From NCBI RefSeq assembly GCF_003966125.1, contig NZ_RXMA01000020.1:43694-107693 (forward strand): a DNA stretch of 64,000 nt, in the 5' to 3' direction. The notes under the pieces were generated by a model. The model was not told where the DNA came from, searched no databases, and was given only the letters and a program-made list of their open reading frames with translations. This stretch comes from Azospirillum griseum (GTDB taxonomy: Bacteria > Pseudomonadota > Alphaproteobacteria > Azospirillales > Azospirillaceae). Shown here in pieces: positions 43,793-52,263 of this stretch; the stretch's first letter is position 1, and each line of letters starts with the position of its first letter. The position numbers were made by a program, and so were the translations under genes.

Positions 43793-45226
43793 ATGACCAG
43801 CATCCCCGCCGCCGCTCTTCAGGACGTTCTGGACCGCATCCGCGCGGTTGTCGGCCCGACCGGTCTCATCACCGACGCGTCGGACATGGCCCCCTATCTG
43901 GCGGAATGGCGCGGGCGCTTCAAGGGCAACAGCCCGGCGGTGGTCCGCCCGGCCAACACGGAAGAGGTGGCCGCCGTCGTCGCCATCTGCGCGGAGGCGG
44001 GCATCCCCATCGTGCCGCAGGGCGGCAACACCAGCCTCGTCGGCGGCTCCATCCCCTATGAGGAGGGGCGCGAGATCGTGCTCAGCCTGTCGCGGATGAA
44101 CCGCATTCGCGAGATCGACGCCCTGAACTACACGATGACGGTCGAGGCTGGGGTGGTCCTGACCACCGTGCAGAACGCGGCGGCCGAGGTGGACCGCCTG
44201 TTCCCCCTCAGCCTTGGCGCGGAGGGCACCGCGCAGATGGGCGGCCTGATCTCCACCAACGCCGGGGGCATCAACGTCCTGCGCTATGGCAACACCCGCG
44301 ATCTGGTGCTGGGGCTGGAAGTGGTGCTGGCCGATGGCCGGGTGTGGAACGGGCTGCGCCGCCTGCGCAAGAACAACACCGGCTATGACCTGAAAAACCT
44401 GTTCATCGGCGCGGAAGGCACGCTGGGCATCGTCACCGCCGCCGTGCTGAAGCTGTTCCCGCGCCCGCGCCAGTCGATCACCGCCTTCGTCGCCGTGCCC
44501 AGCCCGGCCGCCGCCATCGAACTGCTCGCCCGCCTGCGCACCGCCTCGGGCGACGCGGTGTCGGCGTTCGAGCTGATGTCGCGCCGTTGCCTGGAGTTCG
44601 CGCTGAAGCATGTGGCCGGGACCATCGACCCGCTGTCGGACGTCTCGCCCTGGTACGTCATCACCGAACTGACGGCGGGGACCCGGTCCGACGCCTTCCA
44701 GGAGAGCATTGAAACCGCGCTGGGCGAGGCGTTCGAAGCCGAACTGGCGACCGACGCGACCATCGCCCAATCGGACAGCCAGGCCAAGCAGCTCTGGTTC
44801 ATCCGCGAAGCCATCGTCGAGGCGCAGAAGTTCGAAGGCGGCTCGATCAAGAACGACGTGTCGGTGCCGGTGTCGCGCGTGGCGGAGTTCATCGAACGCG
44901 CCGAAGCGGCGGTGGCCGAGGCCTGCCCCGGCATCCGCCCGACCCCCTTCGGCCATGTCGGCGACGGCAACATCCACTTCAACCTCAGCCAGCCCGAAGG
45001 GGCCGACACCGCCGCCTATCTCGCCCGCTGGGACGAGATTTGCCATGTGGTGAACGAGGTGATCTTCGCCCTCGACGGCTCGATTTCCGCCGAACACGGC
45101 GTCGGCCGCTTCAAGAAGGACGAAATGCCCGCCATCAAAGGGCCGGTCGAATTCGGCCTGCTGCGCGCGGTCAAGACCGCGCTGGACCCGGCGGGGCTGC
45201 TCAACCCGGGCAAGATGCTGCCCTGA
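43793..45226 (+). CDS. FAD-linked oxidase, D-2-hydroxyglutarate dehydrogenase type
   Basis: 477 residues. PCMH FAD domain with PQGGNTSLVGGSIP near residue 77 and GGINVLRYGNTRDLVLGLEVV near 157; C-terminal oxidase domain with FGHVGDGNIHFNLSQP near 383 (metal and substrate His) and EHGVGRFKKDEMP near 437. Homologues are D-2-hydroxyglutarate or D-lactate dehydrogenases. In this window the transhydrogenase at 32188 would produce D-2-hydroxyglutarate, which favours the first option, though this is inference. It follows tsaC closely, with leuC 144 bp beyond. Confidence 0.9.
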   Translation: MTSIPAAALQDVLDRIRAVVGPTGLITDASDMAPYLAEWRGRFKGNSPAVVRPANTEEVAAVVAICAEAGIPIVPQGGNTSLVGGSIPYEEGREIVLSLSRMNRIREIDALNYTMTVEAGVVLTTVQNAAAEVDRLFPLSLGAEGTAQMGGLISTNAGGINVLRYGNTRDLVLGLEVVLADGRVWNGLRRLRKNNTGYDLKNLFIGAEGTLGIVTAAVLKLFPRPRQSITAFVAVPSPAAAIELLARLRTASGDAVSAFELMSRRCLEFALKHVAGTIDPLSDVSPWYVITELTAGTRSDAFQESIETALGEAFEAELATDATIAQSDSQAKQLWFIREAIVEAQKFEGGSIKNDVSVPVSRVAEFIERAEAAVAEACPGIRPTPFGHVGDGNIHFNLSQPEGADTAAYLARWDEICHVVNEVIFALDGSISAEHGVGRFKKDEMPAIKGPVEFGLLRAVKTALDPAGLLNPGKMLP

Positions 45227-45289
45227 GGTCGCCCTCGGCGTCACAATCTTGCGGAGGACAGGCTTGCGGCGAAAGACGGACAGCCGCGC

Positions 45290-45318
45290 TTGTCCCCACC
45301 GCGACACAACGCTATTGT
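45290..45318 (+). promoter_or_regulatory. sigma-70 promoter candidate for leuC
   Basis: TTGTCC (45290-45295), a 17-base spacer and TATTGT (45313-45318), ending 52 bp before the leuC start. A nearby imperfect inverted repeat overlaps the -35. Confidence 0.45.
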
Positions 45319-45370
45319 GCGGCCTTCCAAGGTTCCGCGCCTGTTCGTTCCGCGAGAGAGAGTTTTTCCG

Positions 45371-46774
45371 ATGTCCAAGCCGCGCACTCTGTTCGACAAG
45401 ATTTGGGACAGCCACGTCGTGCATCGCCAGGATGACGGCACCTGCATCCTCTACATCGACCGCCATCTGGTGCACGAAGTCACCAGCCCGCAGGCGTTCG
45501 AGGGGCTGCGCGTGGCCGGTCGCCCGGTGCGCAGCCCGATGGCCACCCTCGCGGTTCCCGATCACAACGTGCCGACCACGGACCGTTCGAAGGGCATCAC
45601 CGAAGAGGAAAGCCGGATCCAGGTCGAAACGCTGGACAAGAACGCCCGCGATTTCGGCATCCGTTACTTCCCGATGGACGACGTGCGTCAGGGCATCGTC
45701 CACATCGTCGGGCCGGAACAGGGCTTCACGCTGCCGGGTGCCACCATCGTCTGCGGCGACAGCCACACCGCCACCCACGGCGCGTTCGGCGCACTGGCCT
45801 TCGGCATCGGCACGTCCGAGGTTGAGCATGTGCTCGCCACCCAGACGCTGTTGCAGAAGCCGGCCAAGAACATGCTGGTGCGCGTCGATGGTTCGCTGAA
45901 TCCGGGCGTGACCGCCAAGGACATCGTGCTGGCCATCATCGGCAAGATCGGCACGGCGGGCGGCACCGGCTACGTCATCGAATTCGCGGGTCAGGCGATC
46001 CGCGAGCTGTCGATGGAAGGCCGCATGACCGTCTGCAACATGGCGATCGAGGGCGGTGCCCGCGCCGGGCTGATCGCCCCGGACGAAAAGACCTACGCCT
46101 ATGTCCAGGGCCGCGCGCTGGCCCCGAAGGCCGGTGCGTTCGAGCAGGCCGTCGCCTATTGGAAGACGCTGCCGTCGGACGAGGGGGCGGTCTATGACGC
46201 CACCGTCGTGCTGAACGCCGCCGACATTGCCCCGCAAGTCACCTGGGGGACCAGCCCGGAAGACGTGCTGCCGATCACCGCGACCGTGCCGAACCCGGCG
46301 GACATCGCCGACGAGGGCAAGCGCGCCGCCGTCGAACGCTCGCTGGCCTATATGGGCCTGACCCCCGGTCAGCCGCTCAGCGAGGTGAAGATCGACACGG
46401 TGTTCATCGGCTCCTGCACCAACGGCCGCATCGAGGATCTGCGCGCCGCCGCCGAACTGGCCAAGGGCCGCAAGGTGGCCGACGGCGTCCGCGCCCTGGT
46501 CGTTCCCGGTTCGGGTCTGGTCAAGGAGCAGGCCGAGGAAGAGGGTCTGGACAAGATCTTCGTCGAGGCCGGGTTCGAATGGCGTGAGCCGGGCTGCTCG
46601 ATGTGTCTGGCGATGAACGCCGACCGTCTGGCTCCGGGCGAGCGCAGCGCCTCGACGTCCAACCGCAACTTCGAAGGCCGTCAGGGCCGTGGTGGCCGCA
46701 CCCACCTCGTCAGCCCCGGCATGGCCGTGGCGGCGGCGGTGACGGGCCATCTGGCCGACGTGCGCGCGCTGTAA
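45371..46774 (+). CDS. leuC: 3-isopropylmalate dehydratase large subunit
   Basis: 467 residues. Aconitase fold with cluster cysteines in VCGDSHT near residue 134, [10 protein letters not shown] near 345 and [11 protein letters not shown] near 409. With LeuD it isomerises 2- to 3-isopropylmalate, and also citramalate in the CimA pathway. leuD is not next to it: the following gene is an FMN reductase 123 bp on, after a terminator. The start follows GAGAGAGAG; the frame upstream is a shadow. Confidence 0.95.
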   Translation: MSKPRTLFDKIWDSHVVHRQDDGTCILYIDRHLVHEVTSPQAFEGLRVAGRPVRSPMATLAVPDHNVPTTDRSKGITEEESRIQVETLDKNARDFGIRYFPMDDVRQGIVHIVGPEQGFTLPGATIVCGDSHTATHGAFGALAFGIGTSEVEHVLATQTLLQKPAKNMLVRVDGSLNPGVTAKDIVLAIIGKIGTAGGTGYVIEFAGQAIRELSMEGRMTVCNMAIEGGARAGLIAPDEKTYAYVQGRALAPKAGAFEQAVAYWKTLPSDEGAVYDATVVLNAADIAPQVTWGTSPEDVLPITATVPNPADIADEGKRAAVERSLAYMGLTPGQPLSEVKIDTVFIGSCTNGRIEDLRAAAELAKGRKVADGVRALVVPGSGLVKEQAEEEGLDKIFVEAGFEWREPGCSMCLAMNADRLAPGERSASTSNRNFEGRQGRGGRTHLVSPGMAVAAAVTGHLADVRAL

Positions 46775-46826
46775 GGTCCACTCACCCTTTCGGTCGGTTT
46801 GACCGGTTTGTGTGAGTGGTGTGTTT

Positions 46827-46867
46827 GAGCGGGCGGGGGTGGCGACATCCCCGCCCGCTCTGCGTTT
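46827..46867 (+). terminator. strong hairpin after leuC
   Basis: Perfect 12-bp stem GAGCGGGCGGGG / CCCCGCCCGCTC (46827-46838, 46849-46860) followed by TGCGTTTG. A looser two-part hairpin at 46778-46819 precedes it. Confidence 0.8.
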
Positions 46868-46897
46868 GGGCGCGGGCAGAACGGAAAGGGGAGCGTC

Positions 46898-47446
46898 ATG
46901 CGGGTTTTGGCGGTGTCCGGCAGCTTGCGCGCGGCGTCCACCAACCGTGCGCTGCTGCAAGCGGCGGTGGCGTCGGCGCGCGACGGTGTGGCGGTGACGC
47001 TGTTCGCGGGGGGGGACGGGCGCGGAGTCGGTGGGCTGCCGCTGTTCAACCCGGACGAGGATGGCGACCCGGCCCACCTGGCGGTGCAGGCGTGGCGCGC
47101 GGCGCTGACCCAGGCCGACGCGGTGGTGATCGCCTGCCCGGAATACGCCCATGGCGTGCCCGGCGCGCTGAAAAACGCCCTGGACTGGGTGGTGGCGAGC
47201 GGGGAACTGGTGGACAAGCCGGTGGCGCTGCTGCACGCCTCCCCCCGGTCTGGCTACGCGCGGGCGGCGTTGGCCGAGATTCTGACGGTGATGTCCACCC
47301 GTTTGGTGTACGAGGCCAGCGTCACCATCCCCCTGATGGGTAAGACGCCGGAGGAGACCGCCGCGATCCTGGCCCAACCGGAGCATCGCGTAGCGCTTGG
47401 GGACGCGCTGGCGCGCTTGTCGGCGGCGGTTCGCGCCGGAGAATGA
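46898..47446 (+). CDS. NADPH-dependent FMN reductase family protein
   Basis: 182 residues, flavodoxin-like fold. VSGSLRAASTNRAL at residues 5-18 binds FMN phosphate, and PEYAHGVPGALKNALDW near 88 is the family flavin-contact motif. Members are chromate/quinone/azo-type reductases or FMN reductases. The substrate is not assignable. It converges on the signalling operon, leaving 4 bp between stop codons, and starts after a GGGGAG ribosome site just beyond the leuC terminator. Confidence 0.9.
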   Translation: MRVLAVSGSLRAASTNRALLQAAVASARDGVAVTLFAGGDGRGVGGLPLFNPDEDGDPAHLAVQAWRAALTQADAVVIACPEYAHGVPGALKNALDWVVASGELVDKPVALLHASPRSGYARAALAEILTVMSTRLVYEASVTIPLMGKTPEETAAILAQPEHRVALGDALARLSAAVRAGE

Positions 47447-47450
47447 AGAA

Positions 47451-48638
47451 TCAGGGCATGTCGGGCGGGCGGGTGATCGCCGCCGACAGGATCATCAGAT
47501 CATCAGAGACATGGTCGCCGAAGCGTTCCGCGAAACGGTCGCCCAAACGTTGCGCCAGCTGGTCGAGCGGCGGGTTTTCCTGCGCAATCATCGCCATCGC
47601 CCAAAGGCGGAAGGCGTCGGCGTCGGCGGGCGCGTCGGGGTGGTCGGCGATTTCGACCACCGCGTCGCTGAACAGCACCAGGGCGTCGCCGGGGACCAAC
47701 GGGCGCACACGGACGCTGCGCGGCATGTCGGGCACCAAGCCAAAGGGAAGGCCGGACAAAGGCACGGATTCGGACGATCCGTCGGCGCGCCGGATGAAGC
47801 CATCGCGGAAGCCGCCGCCGACATAGGCGAGAACCCCGTCCACCGGGTCCAGAATCCCGATCACCCCGGCCACGAAATGCCGACTGCCCTGGAACGCCTG
47901 GTGGATGCGGCGGTCCAGATGGGCGGCCAACAGCACCGGATCCTCGGCGAAGGTCGGGGGCGGGACAAGAAGGGAATGCAGCAGGAAGGCGCGCAACGCC
48001 GCCGACACGCCATGGCCGGAGACATCGCCCGCGAAAAAGCCGACGCGGCCATCTTCGAACGGCCAAGCCGTCCAATAATCGCCACCGATGGCGGAGGACG
48101 GGCGCAAGTGGTCGTTGAAGGCGATGCCCAGGGCGCGGAATTCCTCCAACCGTTCGGTGTCCGGGGGCAGGGCGGCCATCAGGCCCTGCGCCTCTTCCAA
48201 CTCCGCTTCCATCCGGTGATGGTATTCTTCCAGGCGGGCGGTCATCATGCGGTTGGCGGTGTGAACGCTGACGCGGGCGATCAGTTCATAGGCTTCGAGG
48301 GGTTTGACCAAGACGTCGGTTGCCCCGGCGCGGAAGGCGTTCTGTCGGTCCTTCGCTCCGTCCAGCGCCGTCTGGATGATGACCGGGACCCCGGCGGTGC
48401 GGGGCGTCGCGCGGATGTGCCGACACACCTCGAACCCGTCGATTCCCGGCATCACCACGTCCAGCAGGACGCAATCCGGCGTGATCCCGCTCAGAATCGT
48501 CAGGGCCTCCTCGCCGCTGCGGGCGGTCAGGATTGAGGCAAAACCGCCTCGCCGCAGGACCGATTCCATCATCATGCGGCTGACGTCGTCGTCATCGACG
48601 ACCAGAATGGTTCCTTGGCGGCGGGGTGGCTCAGGCAT
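47451..48638 (-). CDS. response regulator with PP2C-type serine phosphatase output (RsbU-like)
   Basis: 395 residues. Receiver domain about 8-130: acidic pocket VDDDDVS, phosphoacceptor Asp in CVLLDVVMPG near residue 59, and Lys in DVLVKPLEAY near 109. A helical linker precedes a PPM phosphatase domain from about 180 with GGDYW, FAGDVSGHGVSAAL, LFSDAVVE and VSDDLMIL. Receiver phosphorylation would switch dephosphorylation of the STAS protein encoded two genes upstream. Its start overlaps the RsbW-like gene by 8 bp, giving a tightly coupled operon. Confidence 0.93.
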   Translation of the reverse strand: MPEPPRRQGTILVVDDDDVSRMMMESVLRRGGFASILTARSGEEALTILSGITPDCVLLDVVMPGIDGFEVCRHIRATPRTAGVPVIIQTALDGAKDRQNAFRAGATDVLVKPLEAYELIARVSVHTANRMMTARLEEYHHRMEAELEEAQGLMAALPPDTERLEEFRALGIAFNDHLRPSSAIGGDYWTAWPFEDGRVGFFAGDVSGHGVSAALRAFLLHSLLVPPPTFAEDPVLLAAHLDRRIHQAFQGSRHFVAGVIGILDPVDGVLAYVGGGFRDGFIRRADGSSESVPLSGLPFGLVPDMPRSVRVRPLVPGDALVLFSDAVVEIADHPDAPADADAFRLWAMAMIAQENPPLDQLAQRLGDRFAERFGDHVSDDLMILSAAITRPPDMP

Positions 48639-49224
48639 CGCAGCGGAACCCCACGCTGAGGCAACGGCCGCCCTGGGAATGGCGGGTGCGGTCGGCGATG
48701 GATCGGATCAAACGCAGGCCGTTTCCCGACACGGTCGGTCCGACGGCGGGTGGGAGCGGACTGGCAAAGCCGTTGCCCCCGTCGCGCACATGCAACGTCA
48801 ACAGGCGTCCACCGGAGCGCCAGGCGAACAGAACCGGGCGGGTGGCGCGGTCCGGGCAAGCCAGCGCCTCGTCCATGGCGGACAGATAGGCGTCCAGATC
48901 CCCGCCGAATCCCTGCAGGCCAGGCAAGCCAAGATTGCCGTGCACGGTGGCGTTGACGGCGGCCTCGCGAATCAAGGTCGCCACCAGTTCTGTGGGGGGA
49001 ACCAGACGATGCCGGGTTGTTGCCCAACGGGCCAACCCCAACGCCACCGACGGGTCCAGCGCCCGGCGGGACGACAGCACAACCCGCACACCGTTCGCAC
49101 GGACATATGGGGGCTTTCCAACCGCAACCGCCGGGTCGATCACCAGACCGGTGGCCTGGGCAAGCGCCTCCTCCAGCGCGGTGCCGCTCAGATCGTTGGG
49201 CAGTGGGGTGGGCGTGTCGTTCAC
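48631..49224 (-). CDS. RsbW/SpoIIAB-like ATP-binding serine kinase
   Basis: 197 residues. GHKL ATPase fold: N-box LIREAAVNATVHGN near residue 97, G1 LHVRDGGNGF near 152 and GNGLRLIRSIAD near 172. Such proteins phosphorylate an anti-sigma antagonist (STAS) and sequester a sigma factor or another output. An N-terminal segment of about 80 residues is not recognised. The GTG start overlaps the STAS stop as GTGA. No sigma factor gene is linked, so its target is unknown. It could instead control the chemoreceptor pathway. Confidence 0.85.
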   Translation of the reverse strand: MNDTPTPLPNDLSGTALEEALAQATGLVIDPAVAVGKPPYVRANGVRVVLSSRRALDPSVALGLARWATTRHRLVPPTELVATLIREAAVNATVHGNLGLPGLQGFGGDLDAYLSAMDEALACPDRATRPVLFAWRSGGRLLTLHVRDGGNGFASPLPPAVGPTVSGNGLRLIRSIADRTRHSQGGRCLSVGFRCDA

Positions 49225-49532
49225 GGCAGGATGGTGAACAGTTTTTTGAAATCCACCACTTCCAGAATGCGTTCGATCTGGGAGGGTGGACGGCACAGGG
49301 TGATGTGCGTTCCCGATTTCATGAGGCGATCACGCAGCAGCACCAGCATGCTGAGACCGGCCGAATCCAGAAGCCGCAATCCGGACAGATCAACGAACAC
49401 GGCGTTGGGCTTGGCCGCCGTCACATCCTCCACCACACGGCGGAAGCTGCCATTTTCGGCGAAGGTGAAATCCCCGGTCAAGGCCACGGTCAGGCCGCGC
49501 GCGTCGGTGGTCAGGGTGTGGGTTAATGCCAT
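49221..49532 (-). CDS. STAS-domain anti-sigma factor antagonist
   Basis: 103 residues, SpoIIAA/RsbV type. The phosphorylatable serine is in LRLLDSAGLSML near residue 56. It is dephosphorylated by the PP2C partner and phosphorylated by the kinase; in the unphosphorylated form it normally frees the kinase's target. It begins 17 bp after the chemoreceptor gene ends and overlaps the kinase gene at GTGA, so all four genes are one operon. Confidence 0.93.
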   Translation of the reverse strand: MALTHTLTTDARGLTVALTGDFTFAENGSFRRVVEDVTAAKPNAVFVDLSGLRLLDSAGLSMLVLLRDRLMKSGTHITLCRPPSQIERILEVVDFKKLFTILP

Positions 49533-49549
49533 TGCAAGGGGTCCTGTTC

Positions 49550-51529
49550 CTATTGTCGGCGGATGCTGGTGAGGAAGGCGTCAGAGGCGTCGGACAAGCG
49601 GTGCGAGGCCTCCTTCAGTCCTTCGGCCGACCACAGCACATCGATCGCCCCGGCTCCGGAGCGAATTGATCCCATGGTCACGTCGGTGATGCTGGTGGAC
49701 ACCTCCTGCATGTCCTTGGTCACGCCGACGACGCTGCGGGTCATTTCCTTGGTGACGGCGCTTTGCTCCTCGATGGCGGCGGCGATGTTTCCGGCAATTT
49801 CATCGACCGTGCCGATCACACCACGCACGCGTGAGAATCCGTTCACCGCCGCGTCGGTTTCGTTCTGGATCGCGTCGATCCGTCGGGCGATTTCGTCGGT
49901 GGCCCTTGCGGTCTGGTTGGCCAGCGCCTTGACCTCGCTGGCCACCACGGCAAAGCCCTTTCCGGCTTCGCCCGCGCGGGCGGCTTCGATCGTGGCGTTC
50001 AGGGCCAGCAGGTTGGTTTGTCCGGCAATGTCGTTGATGAGTTGAACAACCGTGCCGATTTCGCTGGCCGCTGTTTTCAGGCGGGTGATCTGCTCGGCCA
50101 CAGCGTCCACGTTCGTCACCCCCTCGCGCGTGGTGGCTGAGGCGGTGGCGACCTGGCGCCCGATCTCGTCGATGGAGCTGGACAGCTCTTCGGCTGCCGC
50201 CGCGAGGCTGTTGATGTCCCGGTTCGTCGACTCGGCGGCGTCGGCCACGGAAATGGAGCGTGACGCGCCGGTTTCCTGGCGATTGGCCATGTCGTGGGTG
50301 ATTTTTGCGATCTTGTCGGCTTCTTCGGTCAACTCGGCAACGACCGATCCGATTTCCGCTTCGAACCGCGCGGCCATCTGGGCTTGGGCGGTCACGAGGG
50401 ACCAGTTCAACAGCGGACCGGCGTAACCCCCGTCACGGTTGTGGATGGCGGACACCCGCAATTCGAAGCTCTCCGGTCCGACCTGGATCCGCGCGGTGTG
50501 CGGCAGCAGAGCCGGATTCGACAGGACACGCCGGGGACCGGCGGGCTTGGTGTGGAACAGATCGACCGACTGGCCGACCATCTCCTCCGCCTTGCAGGGA
50601 AGATGCGGTTGCAACGCGCGCAGCATCTCCAACGCGGCCTTGTTCATGTAGGTGATGGTCAGCCCCTGGCTTTCCGCCATCATCACTGGGGCGGCCATCT
50701 GCTCCAGCATCTGGCTTTGGCGAAAGGCTTGGGCGACGGTTGCTTGCAAAGCCTGGATCGATCGCCACAAGGTCGGAATTTCACCGCGTCCGTTGGTGTC
50801 CTCCACCGTCGAGTCGTCGCGCCCCTGGGCCAGATCGGCCAGGGTCCGAGTCGCGCGAGCCACGGGCCGCGCCACGGTGATGTGCAGCAACAGGAAGGCG
50901 ATGGCCAGAACGGCGAAGGCGGCGATGGCCACCGTCAGGGTCAGGCGGTTGATCCCCTCAACCCGGCTGGCGGTGTCGGTTTCGGTCTTGGTCAATTGGG
51001 CGTTGGCGCGGGTCACAATGGCGTCGATGGCGCGCCGGTGGTCGCCATAGGCCGCACTCAGTCGTTTGTAAGCCGTCGCAGCATCGCCCTTGCCCTGGAT
51101 CAGGGACGGAATCAGCTCGTTCTCGGCAATCGTGAAGAAGCTGCGCGCGTTGCGATCCGAGTCACCAAAAAACAAGGCGGCGATGTCGGGCGGAAGTGTC
51201 TGTCCTTTCCAGTAATCGAAGCGATCCTGATATTCCTTTTTCAACGTCTGAAAGCGGTTCACCAAGGCCTTGCGGTCGGCGTCGCTCGCCGCATCCTTCA
51301 GCAGGGTCAGCGTCAGGTAGGATTCGATCACATAGCTGGGGGGTGGCAGGATGTCCGCCAGCAGATCCTTGTCCCGGACGATGGTTCTGTAAACCGGTCC
51401 GTTCACCTGGAATTCGTCGAACGCGCGGGAGTTGACAACGATCACCGCCAGAAACATGGCGGTGACGGCCATTGACACCACCGCCAGAAAGACGGCAAGG
51501 GGCAAGGACTTGATCAATCGGGTCAGCAT
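49550..51529 (-). CDS. methyl-accepting chemotaxis protein with PAS domain
   Basis: 659 residues. Membrane helix about 10-33, a periplasmic helical sensor of about 160 residues, second helix near 195-215, HAMP about 218-268, a PAS-like domain near 278-380 ([19 protein letters not shown]), then the MCP signalling hairpin with [24 protein letters not shown] as two parts of the conserved tip. No C-terminal NWETF-type receptor-docking peptide is seen. It leads the operon with STAS, RsbW-like kinase and the response regulator phosphatase. The start ATG at 51529 follows GAGAG; GTG at 51535 is possible. Confidence 0.92.
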   Translation of the reverse strand: MLTRLIKSLPLAVFLAVVSMAVTAMFLAVIVVNSRAFDEFQVNGPVYRTIVRDKDLLADILPPPSYVIESYLTLTLLKDAASDADRKALVNRFQTLKKEYQDRFDYWKGQTLPPDIAALFFGDSDRNARSFFTIAENELIPSLIQGKGDAATAYKRLSAAYGDHRRAIDAIVTRANAQLTKTETDTASRVEGINRLTLTVAIAAFAVLAIAFLLLHITVARPVARATRTLADLAQGRDDSTVEDTNGRGEIPTLWRSIQALQATVAQAFRQSQMLEQMAAPVMMAESQGLTITYMNKAALEMLRALQPHLPCKAEEMVGQSVDLFHTKPAGPRRVLSNPALLPHTARIQVGPESFELRVSAIHNRDGGYAGPLLNWSLVTAQAQMAARFEAEIGSVVAELTEEADKIAKITHDMANRQETGASRSISVADAAESTNRDINSLAAAAEELSSSIDEIGRQVATASATTREGVTNVDAVAEQITRLKTAASEIGTVVQLINDIAGQTNLLALNATIEAARAGEAGKGFAVVASEVKALANQTARATDEIARRIDAIQNETDAAVNGFSRVRGVIGTVDEIAGNIAAAIEEQSAVTKEMTRSVVGVTKDMQEVSTSITDVTMGSIRSGAGAIDVLWSAEGLKEASHRLSDASDAFLTSIRRQ

Positions 51530-51544
51530 CGGCACTCTCGCCCG

Positions 51545-51753
51545 TGGTCGGCAGACGAGATCAGACTAGCAAAGTTTTCCAAACCGCCGCAGGTGGTTTT
51601 TCCAGGGAAAACCCTGATCTGGACTTGAAGGGCGCAAGCCACTGCGCATTAGGGCGCGCTAATCATTTTATCCTGCTGGGCGGCAAGCTGCTTTTTTTTG
51701 GTGGGTTGGGCGACTCAACCCAAGACCAAAGGATTGGTCTGGGTTGAGTTTTT
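51545..51753 (+). ncRNA. candidate small RNA opposite the signalling operon
   Basis: Between two minus-strand genes there is plus-strand sequence with hairpins GGTTTT/AAAACC (51595-51613) and ATTAG/CTAAT near 51649-51665, then a strong terminator oriented plus. No plus-strand gene explains that terminator. The 5' end is not defined and the possibility of a short peptide cannot be excluded. Confidence 0.35.
51714..51753 (+). terminator. plus-strand intrinsic terminator
   Basis: Stem CTCAACCC..AGACCAA / TTGGTCTGGGTTGAG, 15 bp with one bulged A (51714-51729, 51734-51748), then TTTTT. Confidence 0.85.
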
Positions 51754-51763
51754 AATCGTTACT

Positions 51764-51797
51764 GCCTGAATTGGCCTGCTTGCTCTCAGGCTTTTTT
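51764..51797 (+). terminator. second plus-strand terminator-like hairpin overlapping the phnA stop
   Basis: GCCTGA (51764-51769) / TCAGGC (51786-51791), then TTTTTT. The right arm and T-run are the reversed end of the phnA coding region. Confidence 0.5.
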
Positions 51798-52136
51798 GAC
51801 GAATTCGGACTTCAGATCCATCGCGCCGATGCCGTCGATCTTGCAGGCGATGTTGTGGCCGTTGGCCCCGTCGGTCAAGCGGATGCTCTTGACCTTGGTC
51901 CCGCCCTTGATGACCAGGGAGGAACCCTTGACCTTGAGATCCTTGATGACGGTCACGCTGTCGCCGTCGGCCAGAACGTTGCCGTTGGCGTCGCGGACCA
52001 CCGAATCGTCGTCCGTGGCGGCGCTGGCCGCCGTGTCCGGGTTCCATTCATGCCCGCATTCCGGGCAGATCCACAGGCTGCCGTCGTGATAGGCGTGTTC
52101 GGATTGGCATTGCGGGCAGCTCATGGCGTCGGACAT
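51786..52136 (-). CDS. phnA: PhnA/YjdM-family zinc-ribbon protein
   Basis: 116 residues. N-terminal zinc ribbon [22 protein letters not shown], then the PhnA domain with [20 protein letters not shown] and an Ile/Lys-rich C-terminus ending KSEFVKKA. The protein is named for phosphonate utilisation in older annotation, but this family is mostly uncharacterised. Here no phn genes are near. AAGGA precedes the chosen ATG. The stop codon is part of a plus-strand terminator. Confidence 0.9.
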   Translation of the reverse strand: MSDAMSCPQCQSEHAYHDGSLWICPECGHEWNPDTAASAATDDDSVVRDANGNVLADGDSVTVIKDLKVKGSSLVIKGGTKVKSIRLTDGANGHNIACKIDGIGAMDLKSEFVKKA

Positions 52137-52263
52137 CCGGCGTTCCTTCGTGTCTTTGGGGCGTGGGGGCGGGTGGCGAAGGAGGCACCCTATAGAGCAA
52201 CGCCGGGCGGATCGGAATACCAAGTTTCACGGTGTGGGTATTCGAAAAAACGGTGCTCGGGCC

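Noticed and set aside
43715..47386. 1223-codon minus-strand frame
   Set aside because: Shadow of the FAD oxidase, leuC and FMN reductase genes.
51544..51747. 67-codon plus-strand frame
   Set aside because: GTG start without ribosome site and stop inside a terminator stem; small RNA preferred.
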